64,000 bases of DNA, from assembly GCF_016864575.1 (NCBI RefSeq), contig NZ_CP044125.1, positions 248,001 to 312,000 on the forward strand, in the 5' to 3' direction. Shown in pieces: positions 56,311 through 64,000 of this stretch. Origin of the DNA: Rhizobium sp. BG4. GTDB taxonomy: Bacteria; Pseudomonadota; Alphaproteobacteria; Rhizobiales; Rhizobiaceae. The position numbers and the translations under genes are program-made. The notes under the pieces were generated by a model, which saw only the letters and a list, made by a program, of their open reading frames with translations, did not search any database and was not told where the DNA came from. Each line of letters starts with the position of its first letter. Within the stretch, counting starts at the first letter, position 1.

Positions 56311-57660
56311 ATGGTCTCCAAAATCCTCATTGCAAACCGCGGTGAAATTGCGCTGCGCGTCTTGCGCGCCTGCAAAGAGCTCGGCATTCCCTGCGTCGTG
56401 GTTCACTCCACGGCAGATGCCGACGCCATGCATGTGCGCCTCGCCGACGAGAGCGTCTGCATCGGCCCGCCGCCTTCGCGTGACAGCTATCTGAACATTC
56501 ATCAGATCGTTGCCGCCTGCGAAATCACCGGCGCCGACGCGGTTCACCCGGGCTACGGCTTCCTCTCCGAGAACGCCAAGTTCGCGGAAATCCTCGAAGC
56601 CCACGGCATCACCTTCATCGGCCCGACGGCGGAGCATATCCGCATCATGGGCGACAAGATCACCGCCAAGACGACGGCGCAGGAACTCGGCATCCCCGTC
56701 GTTCCCGGCTCCGACGGCGAAGTGAAGACCGAAGAAGATGCGCTGAAGACGGCGGCCGAAATCGGCTATCCGGTTCTGATCAAGGCAACCGCCGGCGGCG
56801 GTGGACGCGGCATGAAGGTTGCCAAGTCCGAAGCCGACCTGATCGAGGCATGGTCGACGGCCCGTACCGAAGCGGCTGCCGCTTTCGGCAACGAAGCCGT
56901 CTACATGGAAAAGTATCTCGGCAAGCCGCGCCATATCGAAGTTCAGGTATTCGGTGACGGCGAAGGCAATGCGATCCATCTCGGCGAACGCGACTGCTCG
57001 CTGCAGCGCCGCCACCAGAAGGTCTGGGAAGAAGCCAATTCTCCCGCCCTCAACGTCGAGCAGCGCATGAAGATCGGCCAGGTCTGCGCCGACGCCATGA
57101 AGAAGCTGAAGTACCGCGGCGCCGGCACGATCGAGTTCCTCTACGAGAACGGCGAGTTCTATTTCATCGAAATGAACACCCGTCTTCAGGTCGAGCATCC
57201 GGTCACCGAAGCGATCACCGGTATCGACCTCGTGCATGAGCAGATCCGCGTTGCCTCCGGCGGCGGTCTCTCGGTGACGCAGGACCAGATCACCTTCGAA
57301 GGCCATGCCATCGAATGCCGCATCAATGCCGAGGACGCGCGCACCTTCGTGCCCTCGCCCGGCACGATCACGCATTTCCATGCGCCCGGCGGTCTCGGCG
57401 TGCGCATCGATAGCGGCGCGTATCAGGGCTACAAGATCCCGCCCTATTACGACAGCCTCATCGGCAAGCTCATCGTGCACGGCCGCACCCGCGTCGAATG
57501 CATGATGCGCCTACGCCGCGCGCTGGACGAATTCGTCGTCGATGGCATCAAGACCACGCTGCCGCTGTTCCAGGACCTGGTTTCCAACCAGGACATCGCG
57601 AATGGCGACTACGACATTCACTGGCTGGAGCAATATCTGGCCAGCACCAAACCGGCCTGA
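56311..57660 (+). CDS. accC: Biotin carboxylase subunit of acetyl-CoA carboxylase
   Basis: ATP-grasp enzyme that carboxylates biotin on AccB (449 aa). The start is [20 protein letters not shown]. The glycine-rich ATP loop is [14 protein letters not shown] (about 157-170). Catalytic residues lie in [18 protein letters not shown], and the C-terminal region contains the [17 protein letters not shown] block. Length is exactly in the usual range. Confidence 0.98.
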   Translation: MVSKILIANRGEIALRVLRACKELGIPCVVVHSTADADAMHVRLADESVCIGPPPSRDSYLNIHQIVAACEITGADAVHPGYGFLSENAKFAEILEAHGITFIGPTAEHIRIMGDKITAKTTAQELGIPVVPGSDGEVKTEEDALKTAAEIGYPVLIKATAGGGGRGMKVAKSEADLIEAWSTARTEAAAAFGNEAVYMEKYLGKPRHIEVQVFGDGEGNAIHLGERDCSLQRRHQKVWEEANSPALNVEQRMKIGQVCADAMKKLKYRGAGTIEFLYENGEFYFIEMNTRLQVEHPVTEAITGIDLVHEQIRVASGGGLSVTQDQITFEGHAIECRINAEDARTFVPSPGTITHFHAPGGLGVRIDSGAYQGYKIPPYYDSLIGKLIVHGRTRVECMMRLRRALDEFVVDGIKTTLPLFQDLVSNQDIANGDYDIHWLEQYLASTKPA

Positions 57661-57666
57661 TCCGGA

Positions 57667-58281
57667 ATGGCAGGGTCGCGCAGGAAGTCCCCAGGTATTA
57701 CCCCGGAGATCCTCCTGCGCGCCTACTCCATCGGCCTCTTCCCGATGGCCGAATCGGCTGACGACCCGGAAATCTTCTGGGTCGAGCCGGAGCTTCGCGG
57801 GGTGATCCCGCTGGACGACTTCCACATTTCGAAAAGCCTGGCGAAGACCATTCGCCGAAAGCCGTTCGACATCCGCTTCAACTCGGATTTCGACGCGGTG
57901 ATCTCGGCCTGCGCCGAGGAAACGTCCGGGCGGCCGAGCACCTGGATCAACGGCACCATCCGGCAACTCTATTCGACGCTCCATCGCATCGGTCATGCGC
58001 ATTCGGTCGAGGCCTGGGACGGCGATGAACTGGTCGGCGGCCTCTATGGCGTTTCGCTGGGAGCGGCCTTCTTCGGCGAGAGCATGTTCTCGCGACGCAC
58101 CGATGCCTCGAAGATCTGCCTCGTGCATCTGGTCGAGCGGCTGCGGGAGAAGGAATTCAAGCTGCTCGATACGCAGTTTACCACCGAGCACCTGAAGACG
58201 TTCGGCGCGATTGATGTTCCGAAGGAAGAGTATGCCGTGATGCTTGATGCGGCGATGGATTCGCCTCATCTGCAGTTTTAG
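57667..58281 (+). CDS. aat: Leucyl/phenylalanyl-tRNA-protein transferase
   Basis: Adds Leu or Phe from tRNA to proteins with N-terminal Arg or Lys, marking them for ClpAP (N-end rule). The 204-aa protein has [20 protein letters not shown], the [18 protein letters not shown] block and [20 protein letters not shown]. It lies 6 nt after accC, so it is probably in the same transcript. Confidence 0.95.
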   Translation: MAGSRRKSPGITPEILLRAYSIGLFPMAESADDPEIFWVEPELRGVIPLDDFHISKSLAKTIRRKPFDIRFNSDFDAVISACAEETSGRPSTWINGTIRQLYSTLHRIGHAHSVEAWDGDELVGGLYGVSLGAAFFGESMFSRRTDASKICLVHLVERLREKEFKLLDTQFTTEHLKTFGAIDVPKEEYAVMLDAAMDSPHLQF

Positions 58282-58295
58282 GGGCAGAGCGCCCG

Positions 58296-58516
58296 CCCTC
58301 CTCCTTCGAGGCCCTTTGGGCACCTCAGGATGAGGGCTCTCTTGGGTCGTTGCGCTTATCGTGGGGTTGCGGTTGGTGCGCCCGCCCTCGCCCTTCGAGG
58401 GTCGCCTTGCTCCCACCTCAGGGTGAGGGCTTCTCTATCTTGAATGCAGCTTCCCACACGACGGCATATGCTCCGCCCTCATCCTGAGGTGCCCGAAGGG
58501 CCTCGAAGGACGAGGG
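58296..58516. repeat. Cluster of three RIME-like palindromic repeats
   Basis: Three related units between aat and the DUF2155 gene: A 58296-58336, B 58385-58429 and C 58476-58516. A and C are near-perfect reverse complements (CCCTCCTCCTTCGAGGCCC against its inverse ending CTCGAAGGACGAGGG). B is a diverged direct copy of A (CCCTCGCCCTTCGAGG ... CTCAGGGTGAGGG). Such CTCATCCTGAGGTGCC motifs are typical of Rhizobium-specific intergenic mosaic elements. The remainder of this 265-nt gap holds nothing else I can recognise. Confidence 0.7.
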
Positions 58517-58546
58517 TCGGCCACAAGAGCCAAACCAATCAGAAAT

Positions 58547-58984
58547 TCACTTGGCCTTTGCAGCGCCATCCGGCGCCGGCACGTCGGACTGCGCCTTGCA
58601 GTCCTTCAGCCAGACGTCATAGATCGGATGCTCGACGGCATTCAGACCCGGGCTGTCGGCGAACATCCAGCCTGTGAAGATGCGGCGGATCTTGCGGTCG
58701 AGGGTGATCTCGTCGACTTCGACGAAACCGTCGATCTTCTGCGCTTCCGACTGGTCGCGCGAATAGCAGGCCTTCGGCGTCACCTGCAGGGCGCCGAACT
58801 GGACGGTCTCGTTGACATAGACGTCGAAAGTGGTGATGCGGCCGGTGATCTTGTCAAGGCCGGAGAAGACGGCGACAGGGTTTTCGATGCGCGCGGCGGA
58901 GGCCGCCTGCGGCAGGAAAGAGGAGCCAAGCGCCAGGGCGATCCCGGCGGCACGCAGGACATGGTTCCGCGTGAAAAGCTGCAT
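58547..58984 (-). CDS. Secreted DUF2155 protein
   Basis: A 145-residue exported protein with signal peptide (about 1-30, ending QAASA). The DUF2155 core follows: NPVAVFSGLDKITGRITTFD, FGALQVTPKACYSRD and RIFTGWMFADSPGLNAVEHP, with two conserved cysteines. Function is unknown; it commonly sits next to the NDUFA12-like gene and aat in alphaproteobacteria, as here. Start ATG 58984. Confidence 0.88.
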   Translation of the reverse strand: MQLFTRNHVLRAAGIALALGSSFLPQAASAARIENPVAVFSGLDKITGRITTFDVYVNETVQFGALQVTPKACYSRDQSEAQKIDGFVEVDEITLDRKIRRIFTGWMFADSPGLNAVEHPIYDVWLKDCKAQSDVPAPDGAAKAK

Positions 58985-59102
58985 ATCTACCCGTCTCCAC
59001 CGCATCTCAAGATAATGGCCGCAGCTTCTGCGGCCAACCTGCGGGTAAAGGTCAATTGTGGCCAAAAGCGGGGCCGGATGGCCCGCTTCGCGGTCGAGAA
59101 AC

Positions 59103-59498
59103 TCAGTTGCCCGGCGTCCAGGCGTCGTAGTCGCCGGTAACGCGCGGACGCTCGCCCGTTGCGGCCAGCGAACCCGGCGGACGGTAAGCCTGCGGCGAAC
59201 CGGTCGGGTTGGCGCGGTGCGCCTTTTCCCATTCCTTGGCCGCGTAGTTTTCCTTGGACGGCGGGGTATCGGTGCGGTGATGCATCCAGCCGTGCCAGCC
59301 CGGAGGAATGGCGGAGGCTTCGGCATAGCCGCTGTAGATCACCCAACGCTTCGGCAGGCCGTAGGAAGACAGGCCGCCTTCGTAATAGACATTGCCGAGC
59401 TCATCTTCGCCAACACGCTTGAAGCCGCGAAGCGCAAACAGTGTTCCCAGCGTGTAGTGGTTCCACCAGGTGAAAATGTGCAGCAGGAAGTTCTTCAT
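59103..59498 (-). CDS. NADH dehydrogenase accessory subunit, NDUFA12 family
   Basis: A 131-aa homologue of mitochondrial complex I subunit NDUFA12, a supernumerary subunit kept in alphaproteobacteria. It has the family core GEDELGNVYYEGG, then KRWVIYSGYAEASAIPPGWH and GWMHHRTDTPP. It stands away from the main nuo operon. The gene lies between the GNAT genes and DUF2155 in the same direction. Confidence 0.92.
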   Translation of the reverse strand: MKNFLLHIFTWWNHYTLGTLFALRGFKRVGEDELGNVYYEGGLSSYGLPKRWVIYSGYAEASAIPPGWHGWMHHRTDTPPSKENYAAKEWEKAHRANPTGSPQAYRPPGSLAATGERPRVTGDYDAWTPGN

Positions 59499-59602
59499 GT
59501 CTGTTCCTTGTGCTTGAGGGAGGTCAAGCGGGACTGGAATTCGTTCACTCGCTTATGCCGCCGGAAGACCTGATTGTCCAGTGATTCCAGATCGGCACAG
59601 GC

Positions 59603-60067
59603 TCATTTCAGGGCCATCTTGAAGCCGAGATGCGACGGCTCAAAGCCCAGGCGCTCGTAGAAGCGGTGTGCATCCTTGCGCTTGCCATTGGAGATCAGCT
59701 GAACGCGGGAGAAACCGCGGCTTTTTGCCTCTGCGATGCAGAACTCGATCATTTGCCTGCCGATGCCCTGCCCGCGCAAATCATCGCGCGTCTGCACCGC
59801 TTCGATGATCATGAAGGAGGCGCCGCGGCCGGTCAGCGTCGTCGCTATCGAGGTCTGAAACGTGCCGGCAACTTCGCCGGACAGTTCGGCAACATAGAGC
59901 GTCTGATCCGATGACGCGGCAATCGCGGAGAAGGCCTGCAAATAGTCAGGAAAGGCAGCCGCGTCTGTCGTATCGCCGTGGCCGCCGATATCGTCGGCGG
60001 CAAACAGCGCGATCAAGGCGGCAAGGTCGGATTCCCGGGCTTCACGAATGATGAGCTTGCCGGTCAT
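59603..60067 (-). CDS. GNAT-family acetyltransferase
   Basis: A 154-aa acetyl-CoA-dependent N-acyltransferase. The acetyl-CoA loop is DLRGQGIGRQMIEF (about 110-123), with the C-terminal YERLGFEPSHLGFKM motif. The start MTGKLIIREARESD at 60067 is seven bases after the neighbouring GNAT stop. Substrate unknown. Confidence 0.88.
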   Translation of the reverse strand: MTGKLIIREARESDLAALIALFAADDIGGHGDTTDAAAFPDYLQAFSAIAASSDQTLYVAELSGEVAGTFQTSIATTLTGRGASFMIIEAVQTRDDLRGQGIGRQMIEFCIAEAKSRGFSRVQLISNGKRKDAHRFYERLGFEPSHLGFKMALK

Positions 60068-60074
60068 GAGGCTC

Positions 60075-60581
60075 TCAGTGGGTGGGGAGGTGTTTTTCGA
60101 GCACGAGCGTGGCGATGCCCGACTGGCCGGGACCGACATTCTCGTTGCGGCCGACTTCGGCGAAGCCGAGCCTGGTGTAGAAGCTGATCGCTTCGGCGTT
60201 CTTCGGCTCCACCTCGAGGCGCATGATCTCGGCGTCGGGGAAGCAGGTTTCGAGCTCGGCGAACATGTCGCGGCCGATGCCCTGACGCTGCAGCGCCGGA
60301 CGAACATAGAGAAGATGCAGCACTGCGGTCTTCGCCATGTCCGTGGACATCACGGCATAGCCGACGCCGCCGATATCCTTGCCGCTATCGGCAACGACGA
60401 ATTCGGCGTTCTTCTTCGCCAGCCGCTCTTTCAGGGCTGCCGGAGAAAACAGATGGGCGATGAGTTCGTTGACCTTCGGCTCGCCATAAAAGCGATCGTA
60501 GGCGGCGTGAAAGCTCTCGACCAGGAGAGTGCGAACCTTCTCCAGATCACGCTCACCGGCGGTGCGGACGAAATAGACCAT
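60075..60581 (-). CDS. GNAT-family acetyltransferase
   Basis: A 168-aa protein with the GNAT core: LLYVRPALQRQGIGRDMFAE (acetyl-CoA loop at about 93-112) and NAEAISFYTRLGFAEVGRNE. It is 50 nt downstream of gatB and just upstream of a second GNAT gene, forming one probable transcript. The two share little sequence outside the fold. Substrate unknown. Confidence 0.88.
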   Translation of the reverse strand: MVYFVRTAGERDLEKVRTLLVESFHAAYDRFYGEPKVNELIAHLFSPAALKERLAKKNAEFVVADSGKDIGGVGYAVMSTDMAKTAVLHLLYVRPALQRQGIGRDMFAELETCFPDAEIMRLEVEPKNAEAISFYTRLGFAEVGRNENVGPGQSGIATLVLEKHLPTH

Positions 60582-60631
60582 TGTCGCTTTCCTGTGGCGC
60601 GGCGGCAGCGCGGTGCTGCCGCCTGCCGAGG

Positions 60632-62137
60632 TTATTCCTCGACGATGCCGAGCTTGGCCTTGACCAGCGCCTGGACGGCCTGCGGATTGGCCTTGCCGCC
60701 GGTTGCCTTCATGACCTGACCGACGAACCAGCCGGCCAGTGTCGGCTTTGCCAGAACCTTGGCGACCTGATCCGGGTTGGCGGCGATGATCTCGTCGACA
60801 GCCTTTTCAATGGCGCCGGTGTCGGTCACCTGCTTCATGCCGCGGCTTTCGACGATCTCGGCCGGGTCGCCGCCTTCGTTGAGAATGATCTCGAAGAGGT
60901 CCTTGGCGATCTTGCCGGAGATGGTCTCGGCCTTGATCAGGTCGATGATGCCGCCGAGCTGGGCCGGGGAAACCGGAGTCGATTCAATGTCTTTGCCGAG
61001 TTTGTTCAAGGCGCCGAGCAGGTCGTTGATGACCCAGTTGGCAGCCATCTTGCCATCGCGGCCAGCGGCAACGGCTTCGAAATAATCGGCAATCGCCTTT
61101 TCCGAAACCAGAACCGAGGCGTCATAGATCGACAGGCCGAGTTCGCGCACGAAGCGCTCCTTCTTGTCATCAGGCAGCTCCGGCAGATCGGCCTCGAGCG
61201 CCTTGATGAAGGCGTCGTCGAATTCGAGCGGCAGCAGGTCCGGATCGGGGAAGTAGCGATAGTCATGCGCATCTTCCTTGGAGCGCATGGAGCGCGTCTC
61301 GCCCTTGTTCGGGTCGAAGAGGCGGGTTTCCTGATCGATGCTGCCGCCGTCTTCGAGAATGCCGATCTGGCGGCGTGCTTCGTATTCGATCGCCTGGCCG
61401 ATAAAGCGGATCGAGTTGACGTTCTTGATTTCGCAGCGCGTGCCGAAACCTTCGCCCGGGCGGCGCACGGAGACGTTGACGTCGGCGCGCATCGACCCCT
61501 CGTCCATGTTGCCGTCGCAGGTGCCGAGGTAGCGGACGATCGAGCGCAGCTTCGTCATATAGGCCTTGGCCTCATCGGACGAGCGCATGTCGGGCTTGGA
61601 GACGATTTCCATCAGGGCGACGCCCGACCGGTTCAGGTCGACATAGGACATGGTCGCATGCTGGTCGTGCAGTGACTTGCCGGCGTCCTGTTCCAGATGC
61701 AGGCGTTCGATGCCGATCTCGATATCCTCGAACTGGCCCTGGCGATCAGGACCGAGAGAGATGACGATCTGGCCCTCGCCGACGATCGGATCCTTGAACT
61801 GCGAGATCTGATAGCCCTGCGGCAGGTCGGGATAGAAATAGTTCTTGCGGTCGAACAGCGAGCGCTTGTTGATCTGCGCTTTCAGGCCGAGACCGGTGCG
61901 CACCGCCTGCTTGACGCATTCCTCGTTGATGACGGGCAGCATGCCGGGCATGGCCGCATCGACGAGCGAGACGTTGGAATTCTGCGGCTTGCCGAATTCG
62001 GTCGAAGCGCCGGAGAACAGCTTCGAATTCGACAGCACCTGCGCATGGACTTCCATGCCGATGATGACTTCCCAATCGCCAGTGGCGCCGGGAATGAAGC
62101 GTTTCGGATCAGGCGTGCGAACGTCGACAAGGGTCAT
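60632..62137 (-). CDS. gatB: Aspartyl/glutamyl-tRNA amidotransferase subunit B
   Basis: GatB of the GatCAB complex (501 aa), which converts Glu-tRNA(Gln) and, in many bacteria, Asp-tRNA(Asn) to the correct amides. It starts [17 protein letters not shown]. The GatB signature is in [20 protein letters not shown], and [11 protein letters not shown] and [16 protein letters not shown] follow. The C-terminal YqeY-like tail domain ends [13 protein letters not shown]. Confidence 0.97.
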   Translation of the reverse strand: MTLVDVRTPDPKRFIPGATGDWEVIIGMEVHAQVLSNSKLFSGASTEFGKPQNSNVSLVDAAMPGMLPVINEECVKQAVRTGLGLKAQINKRSLFDRKNYFYPDLPQGYQISQFKDPIVGEGQIVISLGPDRQGQFEDIEIGIERLHLEQDAGKSLHDQHATMSYVDLNRSGVALMEIVSKPDMRSSDEAKAYMTKLRSIVRYLGTCDGNMDEGSMRADVNVSVRRPGEGFGTRCEIKNVNSIRFIGQAIEYEARRQIGILEDGGSIDQETRLFDPNKGETRSMRSKEDAHDYRYFPDPDLLPLEFDDAFIKALEADLPELPDDKKERFVRELGLSIYDASVLVSEKAIADYFEAVAAGRDGKMAANWVINDLLGALNKLGKDIESTPVSPAQLGGIIDLIKAETISGKIAKDLFEIILNEGGDPAEIVESRGMKQVTDTGAIEKAVDEIIAANPDQVAKVLAKPTLAGWFVGQVMKATGGKANPQAVQALVKAKLGIVEE

Positions 62138-62272
62138 TTGATGCTCTTTGGAAGGCTGTTCTTTTCATCTGGTGAGGTAAAGGAAATGGCTTGCGGGTGC
62201 AAGGCTTTCGGCGCGCTTGAGCTATCGGCTCCCGTTTTCGGGCTGTTAACAGCGGCGCGCTAGCATTGATCC

Positions 62273-62578
62273 ATGATCGCCTCTCATCTGCTTCAACTCG
62301 CCGCCCTGCTTCTCGGCTACAATCTCTTCGTCTTCGCAACCTATTTCATCGACAAGCGCGCCGCGCGGCTGGGACATCGGCGCGTCAGCGAGCGGACCTT
62401 GCTGATGCTGGCATTGTTCGCCGGCAGCCCGGGCGCCATCACCGCACAGCGTCTGCTGCGTCACAAGACGCAGAAGGAGCCGTTCCGCACGCTTCTCATG
62501 GGAATCGCCGCACTTCATATCGTGCTGATTGGCGGAGCTGTTGCGTTTTTCACCGCACGCCGATTGGGGCTCGTCTAG
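62273..62578 (+). CDS. DUF1294 membrane protein
   Basis: A 101-aa integral membrane protein with three predicted helices. It has the DUF1294 pattern YFIDKRAARLGHRRVSERTL and LFAGSPGAITAQRLLRHKTQ. Function unknown. Its stop codon overlaps the stop codon of the convergent GNAT gene by four bases. Confidence 0.85.
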   Translation: MIASHLLQLAALLLGYNLFVFATYFIDKRAARLGHRRVSERTLLMLALFAGSPGAITAQRLLRHKTQKEPFRTLLMGIAALHIVLIGGAVAFFTARRLGLV

Positions 62579-63084
62579 AAATCCGGCCCATAGGTGCCGT
62601 CGCCGGCGCTTTCCAGCGGCTTGGTCAGGCCGACGGATGGCACGTCGCGGTCGAGCTTCGGATTATAGACGATCGATAACCAGTGGATGGCATAGCCATG
62701 CTTCTGGAAGAAATTGATCGCCTCGTTGTTTCCCGAATGCGTCTGCATGCCGGCGCTGGAAAAGCCCTGATCGGCGATATCCGTCTCGATCTGCGAAAGC
62801 AGCGCGGCACCGACGCCCTGACGGGTGAAGGAAGGGTCGATCCAGAAATCCGAGATCGTCTCGTCGAATTTTTCCCGCGCGGCCCAGCCGACGATCTGAC
62901 CGTTGAGCTCGGCAACGGTGATCGTCAGCCAGCTGTTATGGGTGAAGTTCGAAAAGGCACTGCGCGCGGCATCGAGCAGCGCGTCCGTCTCGCCCATGGC
63001 CGCCATCGCCTTTTGCCAGGCTCTGAGGCCGATCTCACTCAAAAGGTCCGCCTCGCCCTCGCGGGCATTGCGAATGTGGATCAT
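62575..63084 (-). CDS. GNAT-family acetyltransferase
   Basis: A 169-aa acetyltransferase. The acetyl-CoA loop is PSFTRQGVGAALLSQIE (about 92-108) and the C-terminal part has NNEAINFFQKHGYAIHWLSI. The start MIHIRNAREGEADLL at 63084 follows GGGGGTTCC. This is the third GNAT gene within 3.5 kb. Substrate unknown. Confidence 0.88.
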   Translation of the reverse strand: MIHIRNAREGEADLLSEIGLRAWQKAMAAMGETDALLDAARSAFSNFTHNSWLTITVAELNGQIVGWAAREKFDETISDFWIDPSFTRQGVGAALLSQIETDIADQGFSSAGMQTHSGNNEAINFFQKHGYAIHWLSIVYNPKLDRDVPSVGLTKPLESAGDGTYGPDF

Positions 63085-63189
63085 GGAACCCCCGTTCAAT
63101 GATCAAAGTAGAACACCGAATCGCCAGCTTTTCCATCGGTTTGCGCGGCTTGCGCACCGTTTTTGCAGGCCCGTGGCGAATCCGGCGCG

Positions 63190-63218
63190 CTTGACGGCAA
63201 CCTGTGCGTGGGTTAGGC
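63190..63218 (+). promoter_or_regulatory. Candidate promoter for a small RNA
   Basis: A perfect CTTGAC (63190-63195) with 17-nt spacing to TTAGGC (63213-63218). The -35 is ideal and the -10 poor. It lies directly before the structured region ending in a terminator at 63337. Confidence 0.3.
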
Positions 63219-63219
63219 A

Positions 63220-63337
63220 AACCTTATGTTGAATTCGTCTGAGACCCGCTAAGGGCCCTGCCCGCAAATCTCTTTGCGCGCATGGGCCAGAAAAAAACGA
63301 AGCCCCGCCGTTCGCCTTGAACGACGGATCGTTTTTT
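63220..63337 (+). ncRNA. Candidate small RNA ending in an intrinsic terminator
   Basis: The stretch has no open frame but strong structure. GGGCCC...GGGCC (63253-63288) encloses GCAAA-TCTC-TTTGC (63264-63277). Then AAAAAACGA...TCGTTTTTT encloses CCG-C-CGTTC / GAACG-A-CGG (63291-63337) and ends in six T. A CTTGAC box lies at the right distance upstream. The hairpin could instead terminate something else, or belong to the leader of the YjhX gene at 63375. Confidence 0.4.
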
Positions 63338-63374
63338 ATGCGCTTTCGAGCGCTACGACCGGATCAACACGACA

Positions 63375-63632
63375 ATGGACATTTCACGCGCCGAACAGCG
63401 CATCCTGCACCTGCTCGCCCAGGGCGGCAGGATCGAACTCACCCGCGGCGAAAACCGCGTAATCGAGAAGCTGCAACTCTTCACGAGAGAAGGCTGGGTC
63501 TTCTCCGGCCTCGACATCCTGACCTTCCGCAAGCTGAAGCAGAAACGGGCGATCCGCTCACAGGGCGGCAAGCCCTACCGGATCACCGAGCGGGGTTTGG
63601 TGCTGGTGCGGGCGGAGCAGGATAACAGGTGA
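63375..63632 (+). CDS. yjhX: YjhX-family (UPF0386) protein, putative toxin
   Basis: An 85-residue winged-helix-like protein starting MDISRAEQRILHLLAQGGRI, with GENRVIEKLQLFTREGW and the C-terminal KPYRITERGLVLVRAE. E. coli YjhX has been described as a toxin, but many relatives stand alone as here, without a visible antitoxin. A GTGGGTCAGCTC/GAGCTGGCCCAC stem follows (63638-63667). Confidence 0.82.
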   Translation: MDISRAEQRILHLLAQGGRIELTRGENRVIEKLQLFTREGWVFSGLDILTFRKLKQKRAIRSQGGKPYRITERGLVLVRAEQDNR

Positions 63633-63637
63633 CGATT

Positions 63638-63667
63638 GTGGGTCAGCTCGCTGATGAGCTGGCCCAC
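63638..63667 (+). terminator. Hairpin after the yjhX-like gene
   Basis: GTGGGTCAGCTC and GAGCTGGCCCAC form a 12-bp stem (one G-U pair) with a 6-nt loop, six bases after the stop codon. No T-run follows, so it is a possible Rho-independent-like 3' end only. Confidence 0.45.
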
Positions 63668-63683
63668 CTCTAAATCGACAGGG

Positions 63684-63711
63684 TTGGCGCAAAACCTTCT
63701 TCGCGCTATCT
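63684..63711 (+). promoter_or_regulatory. Promoter candidate of the terminal toxin-antitoxin operon
   Basis: TTGGCG (63684-63689), 16 nt, then CTATCT (63706-63711). The -10 ends only seven bases before the ATG at 63719, so the transcript would begin at or next to the start codon, i.e. be leaderless. No Shine-Dalgarno sequence is seen. Confidence 0.45.
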
Positions 63712-63718
63712 TAGTGTT

Positions 63719-63904
63719 ATGAGCGATCTGCGAGACACCATCCCTGTCGAAGACCTGACCGAAGTGCAGCCCACTGCGGCTGCCGACGCGGGCTATGATG
63801 CATGGAAGGAAAAGAAGATCCGAGCCGCACTGAAGCAGGCGGATGATCGCTCCTCAATGGTCCCGGCAAAAAAGGTCTGGGAACGTTTCGGGTTTGAACG
63901 TTAG
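63719..63904 (+). CDS. Antitoxin-like protein of a ParD/RelB-type module
   Basis: A 61-residue protein: MSDLRDTIPVEDLTEVQPTA then AWKEKKIRAALKQADDRSSM and a C-terminal VPAKKVWERFGFER. The C-terminal helix-plus-tail pattern and the position just ahead of a ParE-like gene indicate an antitoxin. The end overlaps the toxin start by about 11 bases, typical of coupled pairs. Confidence 0.7.
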   Translation: MSDLRDTIPVEDLTEVQPTAAADAGYDAWKEKKIRAALKQADDRSSMVPAKKVWERFGFER

Positions 63905-64000
63905 TTTCACGCCACAGGCCACCGCCGACCTCAGCGAAATTCATAGCTATATCAGGGAATTCGACCCGAGTGCCGCCGATAGGATTCTCTCGCGCATCCG
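63894..64000 (+). CDS. RelE/ParE-family toxin, 3' end cut by window edge
   Basis: The frame from TTG 63894 reads LNVSFTPQATADLSEIHSYI then REFDPSAADRILSRI and runs off the window. The pattern F-T-P-x-A-x-x-D-L-x-x-I-x-x-Y-I is characteristic of ParE/RelE toxins, and about one third of the protein is visible. ParE relatives poison DNA gyrase whereas RelE relatives cut mRNA; this fragment cannot decide. The start codon could be a nearby alternative. Confidence 0.75.
   Translation, partial: MNVSFTPQATADLSEIHSYIREFDPSAADRILSRI

Overview
The window reads as the chromosome of an alphaproteobacterium of the Rhizobium/Agrobacterium group, most likely Rhizobium itself. This is inferred from protein family resemblance, a G+C-rich genome, CTTGAC-type -35 boxes, the amidase-mrcA-prfB and accB-accC-aat-DUF2155-NDUFA12 neighbourhoods, and RIME-like intergenic palindromes. 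I could run no database search.

Region 1 (1-14,549, minus strand) is the transcription/translation super-cluster: str operon (rpsL-rpsG-fusA-tuf), S10 operon (rpsJ to rpsQ) and spc operon (rplN to rplO, cut by the window edge). A long leader with a CTTGAC promoter candidate precedes rpsL. Between rpsQ and rplN lie a terminator-like hairpin and a promoter candidate, matching the classical S10/spc boundary.

Region 2 (14,757-16,646, plus strand) is a small inserted block: an unknown acidic protein, a Nudix hydrolase, a secreted class A acid phosphatase and a zinc-ribbon membrane protein. Region 3 (16,710-28,851, minus) is secE-nusG-rplK-rplA-rplJ-rplL-rpoB-rpoC, with strong hairpins in the rplA/rplJ, rplL/rpoB and rpoB/rpoC gaps.

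Region 4 (29,121-35,409, minus) carries tRNA-Tyr, tRNA-Gly, a second tuf and tRNA-Trp, which usually lead directly into secE. Here the series is interrupted by a higBA toxin-antitoxin pair plus a sugar-nucleotide-type dehydrogenase, and by a polyprenyl-phosphate glycosyltransferase with a GT-C glycosyltransferase.

Region 5 (35,512-49,631) holds rlmB, nadK, tRNA-Thr, a large membrane protein, prfB, mrcA, a cell-wall amidase and rne. Region 6 (49,665-64,000) holds an alditol-oxidase-like flavoprotein, an ArsR/SRPBCC pair, rnhA, an aminotransferase, a DsbA-like protein, aroQ-accB-accC-aat, a RIME cluster, a gatB-led operon, a YjhX-type protein and the start of a ParDE-type module.

No striking new system is evident. 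The most informative observations are: (i) three genes (prfB, higB and the GT-C glycosyltransferase) each broken by an apparent one-base loss in a homopolymer, which looks like sequence error because prfB should be essential; (ii) the intact programmed +1 frameshift site of prfB; (iii) two tuf genes encoding identical proteins; (iv) a candidate small RNA near 63,220-63,337; and (v) compact promoter-operator arrangements at higBA, arsR and the terminal antitoxin gene.
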